A stretch of 32,665 bases of DNA from Bacillus sp. JCM 19058 (GCA_001310555.1 BAXO01000062.1:1-32665), one strand, 5' to 3'. Shown: positions 21,000 to 29,733, counted from the stretch's first letter. The notes: generated from the sequence alone by a model not told the origin. Numbers and translations: made by a program.

Positions 21000-21396
21000 T
21001 TAGGTTTTCGACTTCTCCGGCGGTTTAGGTTCCAAAGGGTTGAAGTTGGTTCTTTTCCTGCTGCTACACTGACTTCCGTGGTAACAAATCGCAGCATCCA
21101 TATGAAACTTAGTATCTTTTGGCAACTCCAGAACCTTTGCGGAACAGCTCCTCGCAAAAAGCCTAAATGCGTCTTCGAAATGTTCATAAAAGGCTTCCTC
21201 CTTAAGGCAAGTAGTTTTCAATACTGCATACTTTTTATAATCGCCTCTCAGAACGGAAAATATATTTATATCAAGAGTATCACGTATCTTTTTTTTCTAC
21301 ATGACGTGTCTGGGTCAAGTATTCATAAGGCGGGCTAGACATGGGGGCAATAGCTCTAAAGTATGTCTCAAAATAGAATTGATATGAGCCTGACAT
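21000..21396 (-). CDS. Unrecognised protein, probably one gene split by a frameshift
   Basis: Two minus-strand frames join if the eight-T run 21289-21296 is read as seven. The first begins MSGSYQFYFETYFRAIAPMS at 21396; the joined part reads HVEKKIRDTLDINIFSVLRG and goes through EEAFYEHFEDAFRLFARSC to a stop at 21000. That gives about 131 residues with no membrane helix, several Cys, and a Lys/Pro-rich tail. No good ribosome site lies before ATG 21396, so the true start may be further upstream and may involve another indel. It ends 13 bases from dtd (convergent) and points away from the ThuA-like gene. I do not recognise a family. Codon choice and the recurring run-length error favour a real gene. 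Confidence 0.45.
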
Positions 21397-21559
21397 ATTT
21401 CGCCGAGTGGGAGTCGCTCTAGTGAAATAACGCGATGTTAGAACTTGAAATAAAATGAGCAAGCGAATACAATAGGGATTGAAATCGATTCCAGTCTTAA
21501 CACAAGTCACCTGAAGAAAACGTGTTGCGTCTTGGAGTGCATGAGAGGGGACAAAGGAC

Positions 21560-22282
21560 ATGAATGTAACGGTTTGGAATGAAAATGTACATGAACGAAA
21601 GCATCAAGCGGTTAGGGATGTTTATCCGGATGGCATTCACAATGCGATTTCCTCTTTTTTGAAAGAGGCAGGTCTTTCAGTAAAAACAGCGACACTTGAA
21701 CAGCCTGAGCATGGGCTGACAGATGAGGTGCTTAATCAGACAGATGTCCTTGTTTGGTGGGGCCATATGGCTCATCATGAGGTAGAGGATGCAATTGTTG
21801 CAAAGGTTCATCAGCGTGTGCTAGACGGAATGGGATTGGTGGTGCTACATTCAGCCCATTTCTCAAAAATCTTTAAAAGGTTAATGGGAACAAGCTGTGA
21901 TTTAAAATGGCGTGAGGCTGACGAGAAAGAACGGCTATGGGTCGTCGATCCGAGTCACCCAATCGCCGAAGGTATCGGTGAATACATTGAACTCGAAAAA
22001 GAGGAAATGTACGGTGAACACTTCGATATTCCTGCACCGGATGAAGTCGTGTTTCTGAGCTGGTTCCAGGGAGGGGAAGTATTCCGTAGCGGTTGCACGT
22101 ATAAGCGCGGCAATGGCAAAATTTTTTATTTTCGCCCGGGACACGAAACGTACCCTACCTACTATAACAAGGAGATTCAGCGCGTCATTACTAACGGCGT
22201 CAAGTGGGTCAGTCCGGTTGAGCGCAAACGCCCGGTTTACGGAAATGCGAAGCCGCTTGAACCGGTACCAGGTCAAGAATAA
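21560..22282 (+). CDS. ThuA-domain (trehalose utilization, amidotransferase-like fold) protein
   Basis: An intact 240-residue frame with ThuA features: [20 protein letters not shown] at the start, [14 protein letters not shown] in the middle, [19 protein letters not shown] (nucleophile-elbow position without a catalytic Cys), and the C-terminal [23 protein letters not shown]. Rhizobial ThuA acts in trehalose and disaccharide use, but many homologues stand alone and their substrates are unknown. AGGGGAC precedes ATG 21560. The gene has its own downstream terminator and occupies the interval where B. subtilis has an amidase (lytH) between dtd and hisS. Confidence 0.85.
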   Translation: MNVTVWNENVHERKHQAVRDVYPDGIHNAISSFLKEAGLSVKTATLEQPEHGLTDEVLNQTDVLVWWGHMAHHEVEDAIVAKVHQRVLDGMGLVVLHSAHFSKIFKRLMGTSCDLKWREADEKERLWVVDPSHPIAEGIGEYIELEKEEMYGEHFDIPAPDEVVFLSWFQGGEVFRSGCTYKRGNGKIFYFRPGHETYPTYYNKEIQRVITNGVKWVSPVERKRPVYGNAKPLEPVPGQE

Positions 22283-22292
22283 AAATGTACGG

Positions 22293-22326
22293 AACGAGCG
22301 AGAGAATAGAGCCCTCGCTCGTTTTT
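22293..22326 (+). terminator. Intrinsic terminator after the ThuA-like gene
   Basis: Perfect 10-bp stem AACGAGCGAG/CTCGCTCGTT (22293-22302 with 22314-22323), 11-base loop, and a TTTTT run ending at 22326. Confidence 0.88.
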
Positions 22327-22540
22327 CTTTTGATTTTCTGAGGAGCCGAAGCTAAAGCATCGGGCCGACACTGCTTTTTAATAATTAGCAAAAGCTTATT
22401 AAACTCGAATTCCATTTAGCTGAAAAGAGCCTATCCGTACTCCCGAAGCGAAAAAATATGAAATGCACTACATGTTTATATTTTTAATATGAGGGCAAGC
22501 TAGTTCTAGTTAGCGACTAAAGGTCGAAAGGACGAACGGT

Positions 22541-22690
22541 ATGCGCGTGATTAAGCGACAGCAAATGAGACATTCTTTATTTCAAGTTCAGCATCAAAGC
22601 TTGATCGATATAAAGCTTCGGCTAGCAACCGAGTTCGGTATTTCAATAAAAGGCGCCAAGTTGCTTAAACATAAGCTTTCGCGAAATTAA
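22541..22690 (+). CDS. Possible 49-residue basic protein
   Basis: ATG 22541 is preceded by AAAGGA at eight-base spacing. The product is basic (MRVIKRQQMRHSLFQVQHQS...) and ends KGAKLLKHKLSRN at TAA 22688-22690, just before the hisS promoter. No domain is recognised. Size, ribosome site and composition make it plausible, but it is short enough to be chance. Confidence 0.45.
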   Translation: MRVIKRQQMRHSLFQVQHQSLIDIKLRLATEFGISIKGAKLLKHKLSRN

Positions 22691-22693
22691 GCA

Positions 22694-22722
22694 TTGACAG
22701 CGTCATGATTCATTCGTATGAT
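22694..22722 (+). promoter_or_regulatory. Sigma-A promoter of the hisS-aspS operon
   Basis: Perfect -35 TTGACA (22694-22699), 17-base spacer, -10 TATGAT (22717-22722), placing the start of the T-box leader near 22729. Confidence 0.8.
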
Positions 22723-22728
22723 AGAAAA

Positions 22729-23001
22729 CAATAACATGAAAAAACGATCCAGTGACAAGGCATAGTAGTCAAGGGAGCAAATAGCAAGAGAGGAGAGGTC
22801 GTGGCTGAGAGCCTCCATATTTGTCTTGATGAATGAACACCTTTGAGGAATTTTTCTGAACGTGTCGATCATTATTAGGAAAAACGTAAGCAGGCGTTAA
22901 CTGCTTAAAGTGGAAGCAGTATTAGCTGCTTCAATAAGGGTGGCACCACGGGTATTCAACTCTCGTCCCTGATGAACAATCATCAGCGGCGGGAGTTTTT
23001 T
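22729..23001 (+). promoter_or_regulatory. T-box riboswitch, histidine specifier
   Basis: The conserved T-box sequence AATAAGGGTGGCACCACG is at 22933-22950; it pairs with the acceptor end of uncharged tRNA. A Stem I region precedes it, with a CAC (His) triplet at 22838-22840 in GAACACC as the likely specifier. A terminator hairpin follows. Uncharged tRNA-His should favour antitermination and expression of hisS and aspS. Confidence 0.88.
22960..23001 (+). terminator. Conditional terminator of the hisS T-box
   Basis: A 16-base arm (22960-22975) pairs with 22980-22995 through CTGATGA/TCATCAG and a G-U-containing lower stem, followed by TTTTTT. It competes with the antiterminator that uses the T-box sequence. 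Confidence 0.85.
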
Positions 23002-23053
23002 GCTTTTCTAATGCTGACAAAAAGAAATGACATGAAAGACAGGAGGAGATGGG

Positions 23054-24337
23054 ATGAACATCCAAATTCCACGTGGGACGCAGGATATTTTGCCAGGTGA
23101 GGTTGAGGTATGGCAACACATTGAACAGACACTAATCGATATTTGTACAAGATACAATTATCACGAAATCCGCACGCCGATCTTCGAGCAGACGGAGCTC
23201 TTCCAACGGGGAGTTGGCGATACAACCGATATTGTCCAAAAGGAAATGTATACATTTACAGATCGTGGCAACCGCAGCTTAACCCTGAGGCCAGAAGGAA
23301 CGGCAGGTGTCGTCCGGTCATATGTCGGCCATAAGCTTTTCGGTCAGCCACAGCAGCCGACCAAGCTTTTCTATACTGGACCTATGTTTCGCTATGAGCG
23401 TCCCCAGGCTGGCCGGATGCGCCAATTTGTTCAGTTCGGCGTTGAGGCTTTAGGAAGTGCCGATCCAGCGATTGATGCAGAGGTATTAGCGTTAGTGATG
23501 ACGATGTATGAAGAGCTGGGGCTTAAAGACCTTAAGCTCGTGATTAACAGCTTGGCGATCAAGAGAGTCGAGAGGCACATCGTGAGGCGTTGATGAATCA
23601 CTTTAAGCCTAGCATCGAAGAATTCTGTGCGGATTGTCAAATCCGGCTTGAAAAAAAATCCATTGCGAATTCTCGATTGTAAAAAGGATCGAGATCACCG
23701 ATTAATGGCAAGCGCCCCCTCGATTCTCGATTTTCTTACTGCGGAATCGTTGGCCTATTTTGAAAAGCTGAAAAGCTACTTATCGGACATCGGTCTGGAT
23801 TACATCGTCGACCCAACGCTAGTACGCGGCCTCGATTATTACAATCACACGGCGTTTGAGGTAATGATCAAAGAAGATGATAAGTTCGGTGCGATTACAA
23901 CGTTATGTGGAGGGGGACGTTACAATGGGCTAGTTGAGGAAATCGGCGGTCCTTCTACTCCAGGAATTGGCTTTGCTTCAGCATCGAACGGCTGATCATG
24001 GCGATGAAAGCGCAAAAGAAGGAGTTAGAAATTAACAAAACGTTAGATTGCTATGTGATTGCTATAGGGGAGCAAGCGCAAGGGAAAGCAGTAGAGCTCC
24101 TATATCAATTGCGTCAGGCTGGTATTCGGGCAGATAAGGATTATCTTGATAAAAAAAATAAAAGCGCAGCTGAAGACTGCTGATCGGTTAAATGCACGCT
24201 TTACCGCTTTTCTTGGTGAAGATGAGCTGAAAGAGAACTCGATTGAAGTGAAGGATATGGAGACTGGAGAACAGAGCGATGTCCCGATTGACCAATTGAT
24301 AGACTATATGAGCCAGCAAATAAAAGGAGGAAGCTGA
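23054..24337 (+). CDS. hisS: Histidyl-tRNA synthetase, four frameshifts
   Basis: Class II synthetase charging tRNA-His. The start [16 protein letters not shown] follows AGGAGGAGAT. Motif 2 lies in [20 protein letters not shown] and the histidine-specific motifs are [15 protein letters not shown] and [14 protein letters not shown]. Corrections: add G at 23554 (NSLGDQESR), remove A at 23651-23658 ([13 protein letters not shown]), add T at 23977 (GFAFSIERL), remove A at 24151-24158 ([14 protein letters not shown]). The corrected length is 427 residues, near B. subtilis HisS. Such an essential gene cannot plausibly carry four real frameshifts. Confidence 0.96.
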
Positions 24338-24338
24338 A

Positions 24339-26123
24339 GTGATCGGAAGAACTCATCATTGTGGAGATTTACGGGCGGAAAATGTCGGAGAGAAAGTACA
24401 GCTTAAAGGGTGGGTGCAAAGACGGCGCGATCTTGGTCAAGTCATTTTTATTGATTTACGCGATCGTTTTGGTCTTGTCCAAGTCGTATTTAGCCCAGAT
24501 ATAAACAAGGATGCGTTAAATATAGCTGAGCGAATTCGCAACGAGTACGTCATTAGTGTTGAGGGGACTGTGGTCGCTCGGGCTCCGCAAACCGTCAACG
24601 ATAAAATCGCAACGGGAACGATAGAAGTCCATGCCGAACAGCTTGAAATATTGAATGCATCGAAATCGCTGCCCTTTCAAATTGAAGCTAATACTGACGC
24701 TGCGGAGGATGTGCGCTTAACATACCGCTATCTTGATTTGCGCCGGCCAGACATGCAGGAAACTTTCAAGCTACGGCATCAAACGACTAAGGTGATTCGT
24801 GACTTTTTAGACGAGCAAAGCTTTTTAGAGATCGAAACACCGATGCTGACAAAAAGTACGCCAGAAGGTGCGCGTGACTATCTTGTCCCGAGCAGAGTGC
24901 ACCATGGTGAATTTTATGCATTGCCGCAATCCCCGCAAATTTTTAAGCAGCTGTTGATGGTTTCCGGCTTTGAACGATATTATCAAATTGTTCGTTGCTT
25001 TCGGGATGAGGATTTGCGAGCAGACAGACAGCCTGAATTTACGCAAATCGATATCGAAACGTCATTTATGGACAAAGAAGACTTACTCTTAATGACAGAA
25101 CAAATGATGGCGACAATCATGAAAAAGGTAAAAGGCCAGGAGATTTCAAATCCGTTCCCTCGTCTTACCTATGAGGAAGCGATGAATCGCTTCGGCTCAG
25201 ATAAGCCCGATACTCGTTTTGACATGGAGCTAATTGAGCTTTCGGAGACGGTTAAGCATACGGACTTTAAAGTATTTCAGCAAGCGTTAAACAGTGGTGG
25301 CATCGTCAAAGGCTCAATTTAAAGGGCGGCGCGGCAATGTTGTCACGGAAAGAGATAGACGCGTTGACTGACTTTGTGAAGCCTTATGGTGCCAAGGGAC
25401 TTGCCTGGTTAAAAATCGAAGAAAGTCAGCTTAAAGGACCGATCGCAAAATTCTTTACGCCAGAACAAGCTGAAAGCCTGCTCAAGGTGATGGATGCAGA
25501 AAGCGGAGATTTGCTCTTCTTTGGAGCAGATAAAGCGCAAGTTGTTTTCGATAGCCTTGGTGCGCTGCGGTTGAAATTCGGGAAACAATTTAATTTAATT
25601 GATGAAGAGGCGTTCCATTTCCTATGGGTTGTCGACTTCCCTCTTGTTGAGTACGACGAGGGAGCGAAGCGCTTTGTCGCTCTTCATCATCCATTTACAA
25701 GCCCAAAGGCAGAGGATTTGTCGCAATTGTCAACGGACCCCGGCAATGTTCGCGCCGAAGCCTATGACCTCGTCTTAAACGGCTATGAGCTCGGCGGAGG
25801 GTCTCAGCGGATTTATAAGAGGGAAATACAGGAACAAATGTTTACCGCGCTAGGCTTTAGCGAAGAAGAAGCGCGGGAGCAGTTCGGCTTCCTCTTGGAT
25901 GCATTTGAATTTGGAACACCTCCGCATGGCGGGATTGCTCTTGGCCTCGATCGGCTTGTCATGCTGCTTGCTGGAAGAAATAATTTGCGGGATACGATTG
26001 CCTTTCCGAAAACAGCAAGTGCCGGCTGCTTCTTACAAATGCACCCGCAGGCGTTAGTGTCGAACAGCTGATCGATTGAATTTATCGGTGATTGGACGGA
26101 AGCCGGAAAAAGTAAAACAATAG
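24339..26123 (+). CDS. aspS: Aspartyl-tRNA synthetase, three frameshifts
   Basis: Bacterial-type class II enzyme with GAD insert. GTG 24339 follows AAAGGAGG and comes one base after the hisS stop. The N-terminal OB fold reads [20 protein letters not shown]; the catalytic core has [18 protein letters not shown] and the motif 3 end [17 protein letters not shown]. One base is missing at 25311-25313 ([13 protein letters not shown]), one at 26035 ([11 protein letters not shown]) and one at 26076 ([18 protein letters not shown]). The corrected length is 595 residues. It shares the T-box-controlled transcript with hisS. An A/T-rich imperfect repeat follows but lacks a terminator T-run. Confidence 0.96.
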
Positions 26124-26165
26124 CTTTTTTGACAGTTCTAACGACTCCGTTCAAAAAAAAGGCTG

Positions 26166-26194
26166 TTGACAGCTGTCGGTAACATCAGTATAAT
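26166..26194 (+). promoter_or_regulatory. Sigma-A promoter of the S-box/hom unit
   Basis: Perfect -35 TTGACA (26166-26171) and -10 TATAAT (26189-26194) with a 17-base spacer; start expected near 26201. Confidence 0.85.
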
Positions 26195-26224
26195 CACTGT
26201 AACAAAACGTTCGAAAAAAAATAG

Positions 26225-26334
26225 CTTATCAAGAGTGGCGGAGGGACTGACCCTATGAAGCCCGGCAACCAGCTTGCGCGCCAAGCAAGCATAGGTGCTA
26301 CATTCAGCAGAATGCTTTCATTCTGAAAGATAAG
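26225..26334 (+). promoter_or_regulatory. SAM-I riboswitch (S-box)
   Basis: The conserved core is present: CTTATCAAGAGTGGCGGAGG, GACTGACCC, ATGAAGCCCGGCAACC and GGTGCTA, with closing P1 CTTATC (26225-26230) and GATAAG (26329-26334). SAM binding stabilises P1 and allows the downstream terminator, so hom is repressed when SAM is plentiful. Confidence 0.95.
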
Positions 26335-26344
26335 TAAAGGCAAA

Positions 26345-26380
26345 AGCAACCTTTCCTTATCGGAGAGGTTGCTTTCATTT
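26345..26380 (+). terminator. S-box-controlled terminator
   Basis: AGCAACCT (26345-26352) pairs with AGGTTGCT (26365-26372), with an inner TCC/GGA helix, followed by a T-rich tail. It lies between the aptamer and hom. Confidence 0.85.
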
Positions 26381-26410
26381 GTGTTAGAGAGAGGATAAGG
26401 GGGAGAGCAT

Positions 26411-27649
26411 ATGTTCAAAATAGGAATTATTGGTTTTGGAACTGTTGGAACCGGAGTTTATGAACGGCTGGAGCAATCAAAGGAATTACTCAAACGCCAG
26501 CTCGGTGCTGACTTTGAGGTGAGAGCAATTTTAGTGAAGGATCGCCAAAAGAGCCGGGCGGAGGTAGCAACTACTTTAGTGACAACAGAATGGAAAACAT
26601 TTTTACAGGCGAGTAGCTACGATCTGATCTTTGAAGCGATCGGGGGGATCGAGCCAGCCTATACGTATTCTACGACTTTTCTGAAGCAAGGTATTCCAGT
26701 CGTTACGGCAAATAAAAAGTTAGTCGCAGAACGTGGCGAGGCGCTCGAGCTAGCTGCAGCGGAAAATGGAACTTATTATGGATACGAAGCCGCGGTTGCT
26801 GGAGGTATTCCGATTATTAATGCACTTAAGGGTACGCTTGCTTCAACAAGCATTTCAAGGATTGCCGGAATTCTTAACGGAACGACGAATTATATGCTAA
26901 CCGAAATGCTCGAATATCAGCGCGGTTTTGCCGAAGTACTCAAGGAGGCACAGGAGCTCGGTTATGCAGAAACTGATCCGACAGATGACATTGAAGGCTA
27001 TGATGCGTGGTACAAAATCCGGATATTGAGCAGACTTTGTTTTGGGAAATGGCCGGAAAAGGACGATTTTGTTAGACAAGGACTGTCTAATTTGGAGGAT
27101 TGGCACGTAGAATTAGGGCAGCGGATTGGCCTGAGATTAAAGCTCATCGGCGAATCGCAGCTCGATAGTAATGGCGAAGTGAAGGGCTTTGTCGCTCCCG
27201 CTTTTTTGACAAAAGAGCAACCGCTGGCTAATGTTTCTGGCGTCTTAAACGGGATTTCAGTGGAAGGTGACAAAGTCGGACAGCTGCTCTTTATTGGACC
27301 TGGTGCTGGGAAAGAGGCTACGGCCAACAGTATGGTCGAAGATTTTCTGTTTCACGAGCGTTACAAAGGAGAGCGACTTGGTGTCTATTCACGAAAAAAG
27401 GAGCAGCCGATTGAGCACATTCTCCTTTTTATTCACCAGTCACAACGAGAACACGCGTTAAGCTGGGTGAAGGACGAGGAAATTCCAGTCTTAAATACGT
27501 ACTCCCACCAAAGCGGAGAAGCGTGGCTGTTACTAGCAAGCAAACCATTCGATATTCCATACCCGTTTTACCGTGTATATGGAAAGGTGCACGAGCCTTC
27601 CGAACAGCAGACAACGGAGCTAACGCAATTCGGGCCGGTCTATCTTTAA
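26411..27649 (+). CDS. hom: Homoserine dehydrogenase under S-box control
   Basis: Reduces aspartate semialdehyde to homoserine, the branch point to methionine and threonine. An intact 412-residue frame: NAD(P)-binding IGIIGFGTVGTGVYERL, TANKKLVAERG, catalytic GILNGTTNYML and ETDPTDDIEGYDAWYK. The C-terminal part after about residue 330 resembles a degenerate ACT-like regulatory domain. GGGGGAG precedes ATG 26411. No thrB or thrC follows, unlike B. subtilis hom-thrCB. Together with the S-box this points to a methionine-directed hom. The 3' end overlaps a convergent gene by 30 bases. Confidence 0.92.
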   Translation: MFKIGIIGFGTVGTGVYERLEQSKELLKRQLGADFEVRAILVKDRQKSRAEVATTLVTTEWKTFLQASSYDLIFEAIGGIEPAYTYSTTFLKQGIPVVTANKKLVAERGEALELAAAENGTYYGYEAAVAGGIPIINALKGTLASTSISRIAGILNGTTNYMLTEMLEYQRGFAEVLKEAQELGYAETDPTDDIEGYDAWYKIRILSRLCFGKWPEKDDFVRQGLSNLEDWHVELGQRIGLRLKLIGESQLDSNGEVKGFVAPAFLTKEQPLANVSGVLNGISVEGDKVGQLLFIGPGAGKEATANSMVEDFLFHERYKGERLGVYSRKKEQPIEHILLFIHQSQREHALSWVKDEEIPVLNTYSHQSGEAWLLLASKPFDIPYPFYRVYGKVHEPSEQQTTELTQFGPVYL

Positions 27650-27926
27650 CTGTCGGTATGCTTCGAGCAATGCGAGCGGCTCTTCCTTTATATAATAAGT
27701 GCGGACACCGCGGTTAGTATGAAGATACAGAAAGCCGATAACTGCTTTTCCGGGTTTTTTTTCGATACGAAATGTCAAAGATAGACGTGATCGGGAAATG
27801 AGCATCCTTGACAATCAGTTTGTCTGGAAATAGCTTCATGTCAAATGACGTTTCGATAATCCGTTTCTCCGTCCAACCAATTTCCTGGCGGATCTCAATA
27901 CAGCGTTGGGTCGCTAGTGGCGTCAT
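27620..27926 (-). CDS. Small conserved-looking protein of unknown function, one frameshift
   Basis: Minus-strand gene with GAGGAGG eight bases before ATG 27926 (MTPLATQRCIEIRQ...). Removing one T from the eight-T run 27755-27762 joins it to RKKPGKAVIGFLYLHTNRGV and a stop at 27620, giving 101 residues. Alternating hydrophobic strands (KLFPDKLIVKDAHFPITSIFDISY) suggest a small beta-rich, PH-like fold, but I do not recognise the family. The end overlaps the hom 3' end by 30 bases on the other strand. Confidence 0.65.
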
Positions 27927-28017
27927 GAGCATTCCTCCTCTAAACATTCGGAGCTTTATTTACTTTACCATATTTCCTAGGGAGAGGTCGAATGATTGCA
28001 CAGCACAGAAAATTAAC

Positions 28018-28046
28018 TTGCATGTCGGAAACTGTCATGATAACAT
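28018..28046 (+). promoter_or_regulatory. Possible promoter of the 6S RNA gene
   Basis: TTGCAT (28018-28023), 17-base spacer, TAACAT (28041-28046). The boxes are weak (3/6 and 4/6) but the predicted start near 28053 coincides with the base of the 6S closing stem. Confidence 0.4.
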
Positions 28047-28052
28047 AAAGGC

Positions 28053-28242
28053 ATAAGCAGGGATCCTGAAATGTACGTTGTTTACTAAACGTTTGAGCCA
28101 ACACTTTTATATTGGGAGCTTCCGTTGTTAGTTGGATTACACGCCTGCCTTGCGGGACGTAAAAAGATTGACACATGGCACCCACCTGTAGGCTTTAGGT
28201 TCAAAGCTTATGGAATTACGGCATGTTCGGGATTCTTGTCCA
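28053..28242 (+). ncRNA. ssrS: 6S RNA (RNA polymerase-binding regulator)
   Basis: About 190 bases form one long interrupted rod. The 5' arm GGATCCTGAA-ATGT-ACGT (28061-28078) pairs with the 3' arm ACGGCATGTTCGGGATTC (28218-28235), with a few G-U pairs and bulges. Further in, 5' GAGCC...GGGAGCTTCC and 3' GACACATGGCACCCACCTGTAGG resemble the 6S arms flanking the central bubble. 6S RNA mimics an open promoter and sequesters sigma-A RNA polymerase in stationary phase. B. subtilis bsrA lies in the same interval, between aspS and yrvM (tcdA). A terminator follows. Confidence 0.78.
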
Positions 28243-28258
28243 TAGTTCAATTACTTCT

Positions 28259-28292
28259 ACAGCAACAAGTGATAACTTGCTTGCTGTTTTTT
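28259..28292 (+). terminator. Intrinsic terminator after 6S RNA
   Basis: ACAGCAACAAGT (28259-28270) pairs with ACTTGCTTGCTGT (from 28275) with one bulged base; six T follow at 28287-28292. Confidence 0.85.
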
Positions 28293-28451
28293 GACGTTAT
28301 GGCGAAGCGGGCAGCTGCTCCGTGAGCCCTGATGAATCCAACCCGATGTTTAGATTGACTATCCTCACTTCTGCTCTGACTAAGGCAGAATTCATTCCTC
28401 TCGTAAGGGTGACGCCTCATTTCCTTCAAGATTTTCGCTTGCTATTCCTTT

Positions 28452-28480
28452 TAGACATTTTCCTTCCGCTATGATATTAT
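28452..28480 (+). promoter_or_regulatory. Sigma-A promoter of tcdA
   Basis: -35 TAGACA (28452-28457), 17-base spacer, -10 TATTAT (28475-28480), each one base from consensus, about 45 bases before the start. The stretch 28293-28451 between it and the 6S terminator holds only a small hairpin (TTCTGC/GCAGAA). Confidence 0.65.
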
Positions 28481-28525
28481 CAATTTCGTCAACAATGTGA
28501 TTGTTTCGGAAGGAGTTTTCGTTAG

Positions 28526-29287
28526 ATGCTACATCAATTTCTCGAAATGAATTAGCTATTGGTCATGATGGGCTTGATCGATTAAAAAATAGCTCAGTCG
28601 CTGTGCTCGGAGTCGGTGGAGTCGGCTCATTTTCTGCTGAAGCCCTAGCGCGATCAGGTGTCGGACGGATCGTACTTGTCGATAAGGACGATGTCGATAT
28701 TACGAATGTCAACCGGCAAGTCCACGCGCTTTTATCGACGATAGGTCAGCCGAAGGTAGATTTAATGAAGGAAAGAATCAAGGATATTAATCCTGACTGC
28801 CAAGTCATCGCCTTGAAAATGTTTTACACAGAAGAGACCTACGAGCAGTTTTTTTGATTATGGTCTTGATTATGTGATTGATGCCAGTGATACAATTTCT
28901 TATAAAATTCATCTTATAAAGCAATGCTTGTCGCGAAATATTCCTGTTATCTCCAGTATGGGGGCAGCAAATAAAATGGATCCGGCAAAGCTGAAAATAG
29001 CTGACATTTCTAAAACTAGCTATGACCCGATCGCAAAAGTAATTCGGACGCGCTTGCGCAAGGAAGGAATACATAAAGGGGTTGAGGTCGTCTTTTCCGA
29101 GGAGCAGCCAATTCGAATTCGGGAGGATATTCGTAAGGAAATCGTTCCGCCAACAGCAGAGGAAGGAACGATTAGAAAGGCAAAAATGCCGCCGTCTTCT
29201 AACGCATTCGTTCCGTCAGTCGCTGGTTTAATCATGGCGGGCCATGTTATAAATCGATTGCTTGTCGGGATAAAAATCGAACGCTGA
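28526..29287 (+). CDS. tcdA: tRNA threonylcarbamoyladenosine dehydratase TcdA, two frameshifts
   Basis: TcdA (YrvM/CsdL) cyclises t6A37 of tRNA to ct6A using ATP. The start MLHQF at ATG 28526 after GGAAGGAG joins the main frame if TTT 28538-28540 is read as four T, giving FSRNELAIGHDGLDRL. The E1/ThiF nucleotide site is VAVLGVGGVGSFSAEALARSG with VDKDDVDITNVNRQ. A seven-T run at 28849-28855 is one too long; corrected, QFFDYGLDYVIDASDTISYK follows. The corrected length is 253 residues, matching the family. Confidence 0.95.
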
Positions 29288-29297
29288 CATTCATTTG

Positions 29298-29336
29298 AAG
29301 CCTGTTATCCTGTAAATTAGTGATACAGGCTTTTTT
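29298..29336 (+). terminator. Intrinsic terminator after tcdA
   Basis: AAGCCTGT-TATC pairs with GAT-ACAGGCTT (29298-29309 with 29322-29332, one bulge), followed by TTTTTT to 29336. Confidence 0.85.
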
Positions 29337-29603
29337 GAAAAATAGCAAAGTATAAAATATAGCATGATGTCTTAATCAAGCAGGCCACGTCCAGCTCCAA
29401 GCGCCGAGCAAAGAGTAAACGCCCTATGTCACTGCAGGATTAATCATGCTTAGTTCCTTCCGTCCCTGTGTTTCCTTTATCTTCGCCACAGTCCGGTTTG
29501 TTCGTGCTCTGCACGTTTGTTCCATAGCAGCAAGGAGGAGCGAGCGGGGTGTCATCAACCGAAGTGGAGGCAAAGCCTATATAATAGAATACGGAAAGAA
29601 AAG

Positions 29604-29639
29604 GCACTGCTCCGAAATATTGCAACAGTGCTTTTTTTT
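29604..29639 (+). terminator. Isolated intrinsic terminator in the tcdA-lutA gap
   Basis: GCACTG (29604-29609) pairs with CAGTGC (29626-29631) across a 16-base loop, followed by eight T. The roughly 260 bases before it contain no convincing gene, so its transcript is unknown. Just past it come three further eight-base A runs (29645-29697). Confidence 0.6.
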
Positions 29640-29700
29640 GTGCTAAAAAAAAGCGAAAAAAAACCGAGTAAAGTTTCTTTCAAAAAAAAGGCATTTAGGG

Positions 29701-29729
29701 TTGAAACTGTTCGTATGCTTCTTTATACT
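29701..29729 (+). promoter_or_regulatory. Sigma-A promoter of lutABC
   Basis: -35 TTGAAA (29701-29706), 17-base spacer, -10 TATACT (29724-29729); start expected near 29736, which places it inside the inverted-repeat cluster. Confidence 0.65.
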
Positions 29730-29733
29730 GAAA

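Noticed and set aside
26124..26165. A/T-rich imperfect inverted repeat after aspS as a terminator.
   Set aside because: No T-run follows on the plus strand and the arms need several bulges; left unannotated.
28247..28429. Minus-strand 60-codon frame downstream of 6S RNA.
   Set aside because: Overlaps the 6S terminator, has poorly spaced initiation signals and random-looking composition.
29440..29697. Minus-strand frame ending in a Cys/Asn/Thr-rich tail, extendable upstream through several eight-base A/T runs.
   Set aside because: It needs three run corrections but not a fourth, has no ribosome site, and crosses a clear plus-strand terminator.
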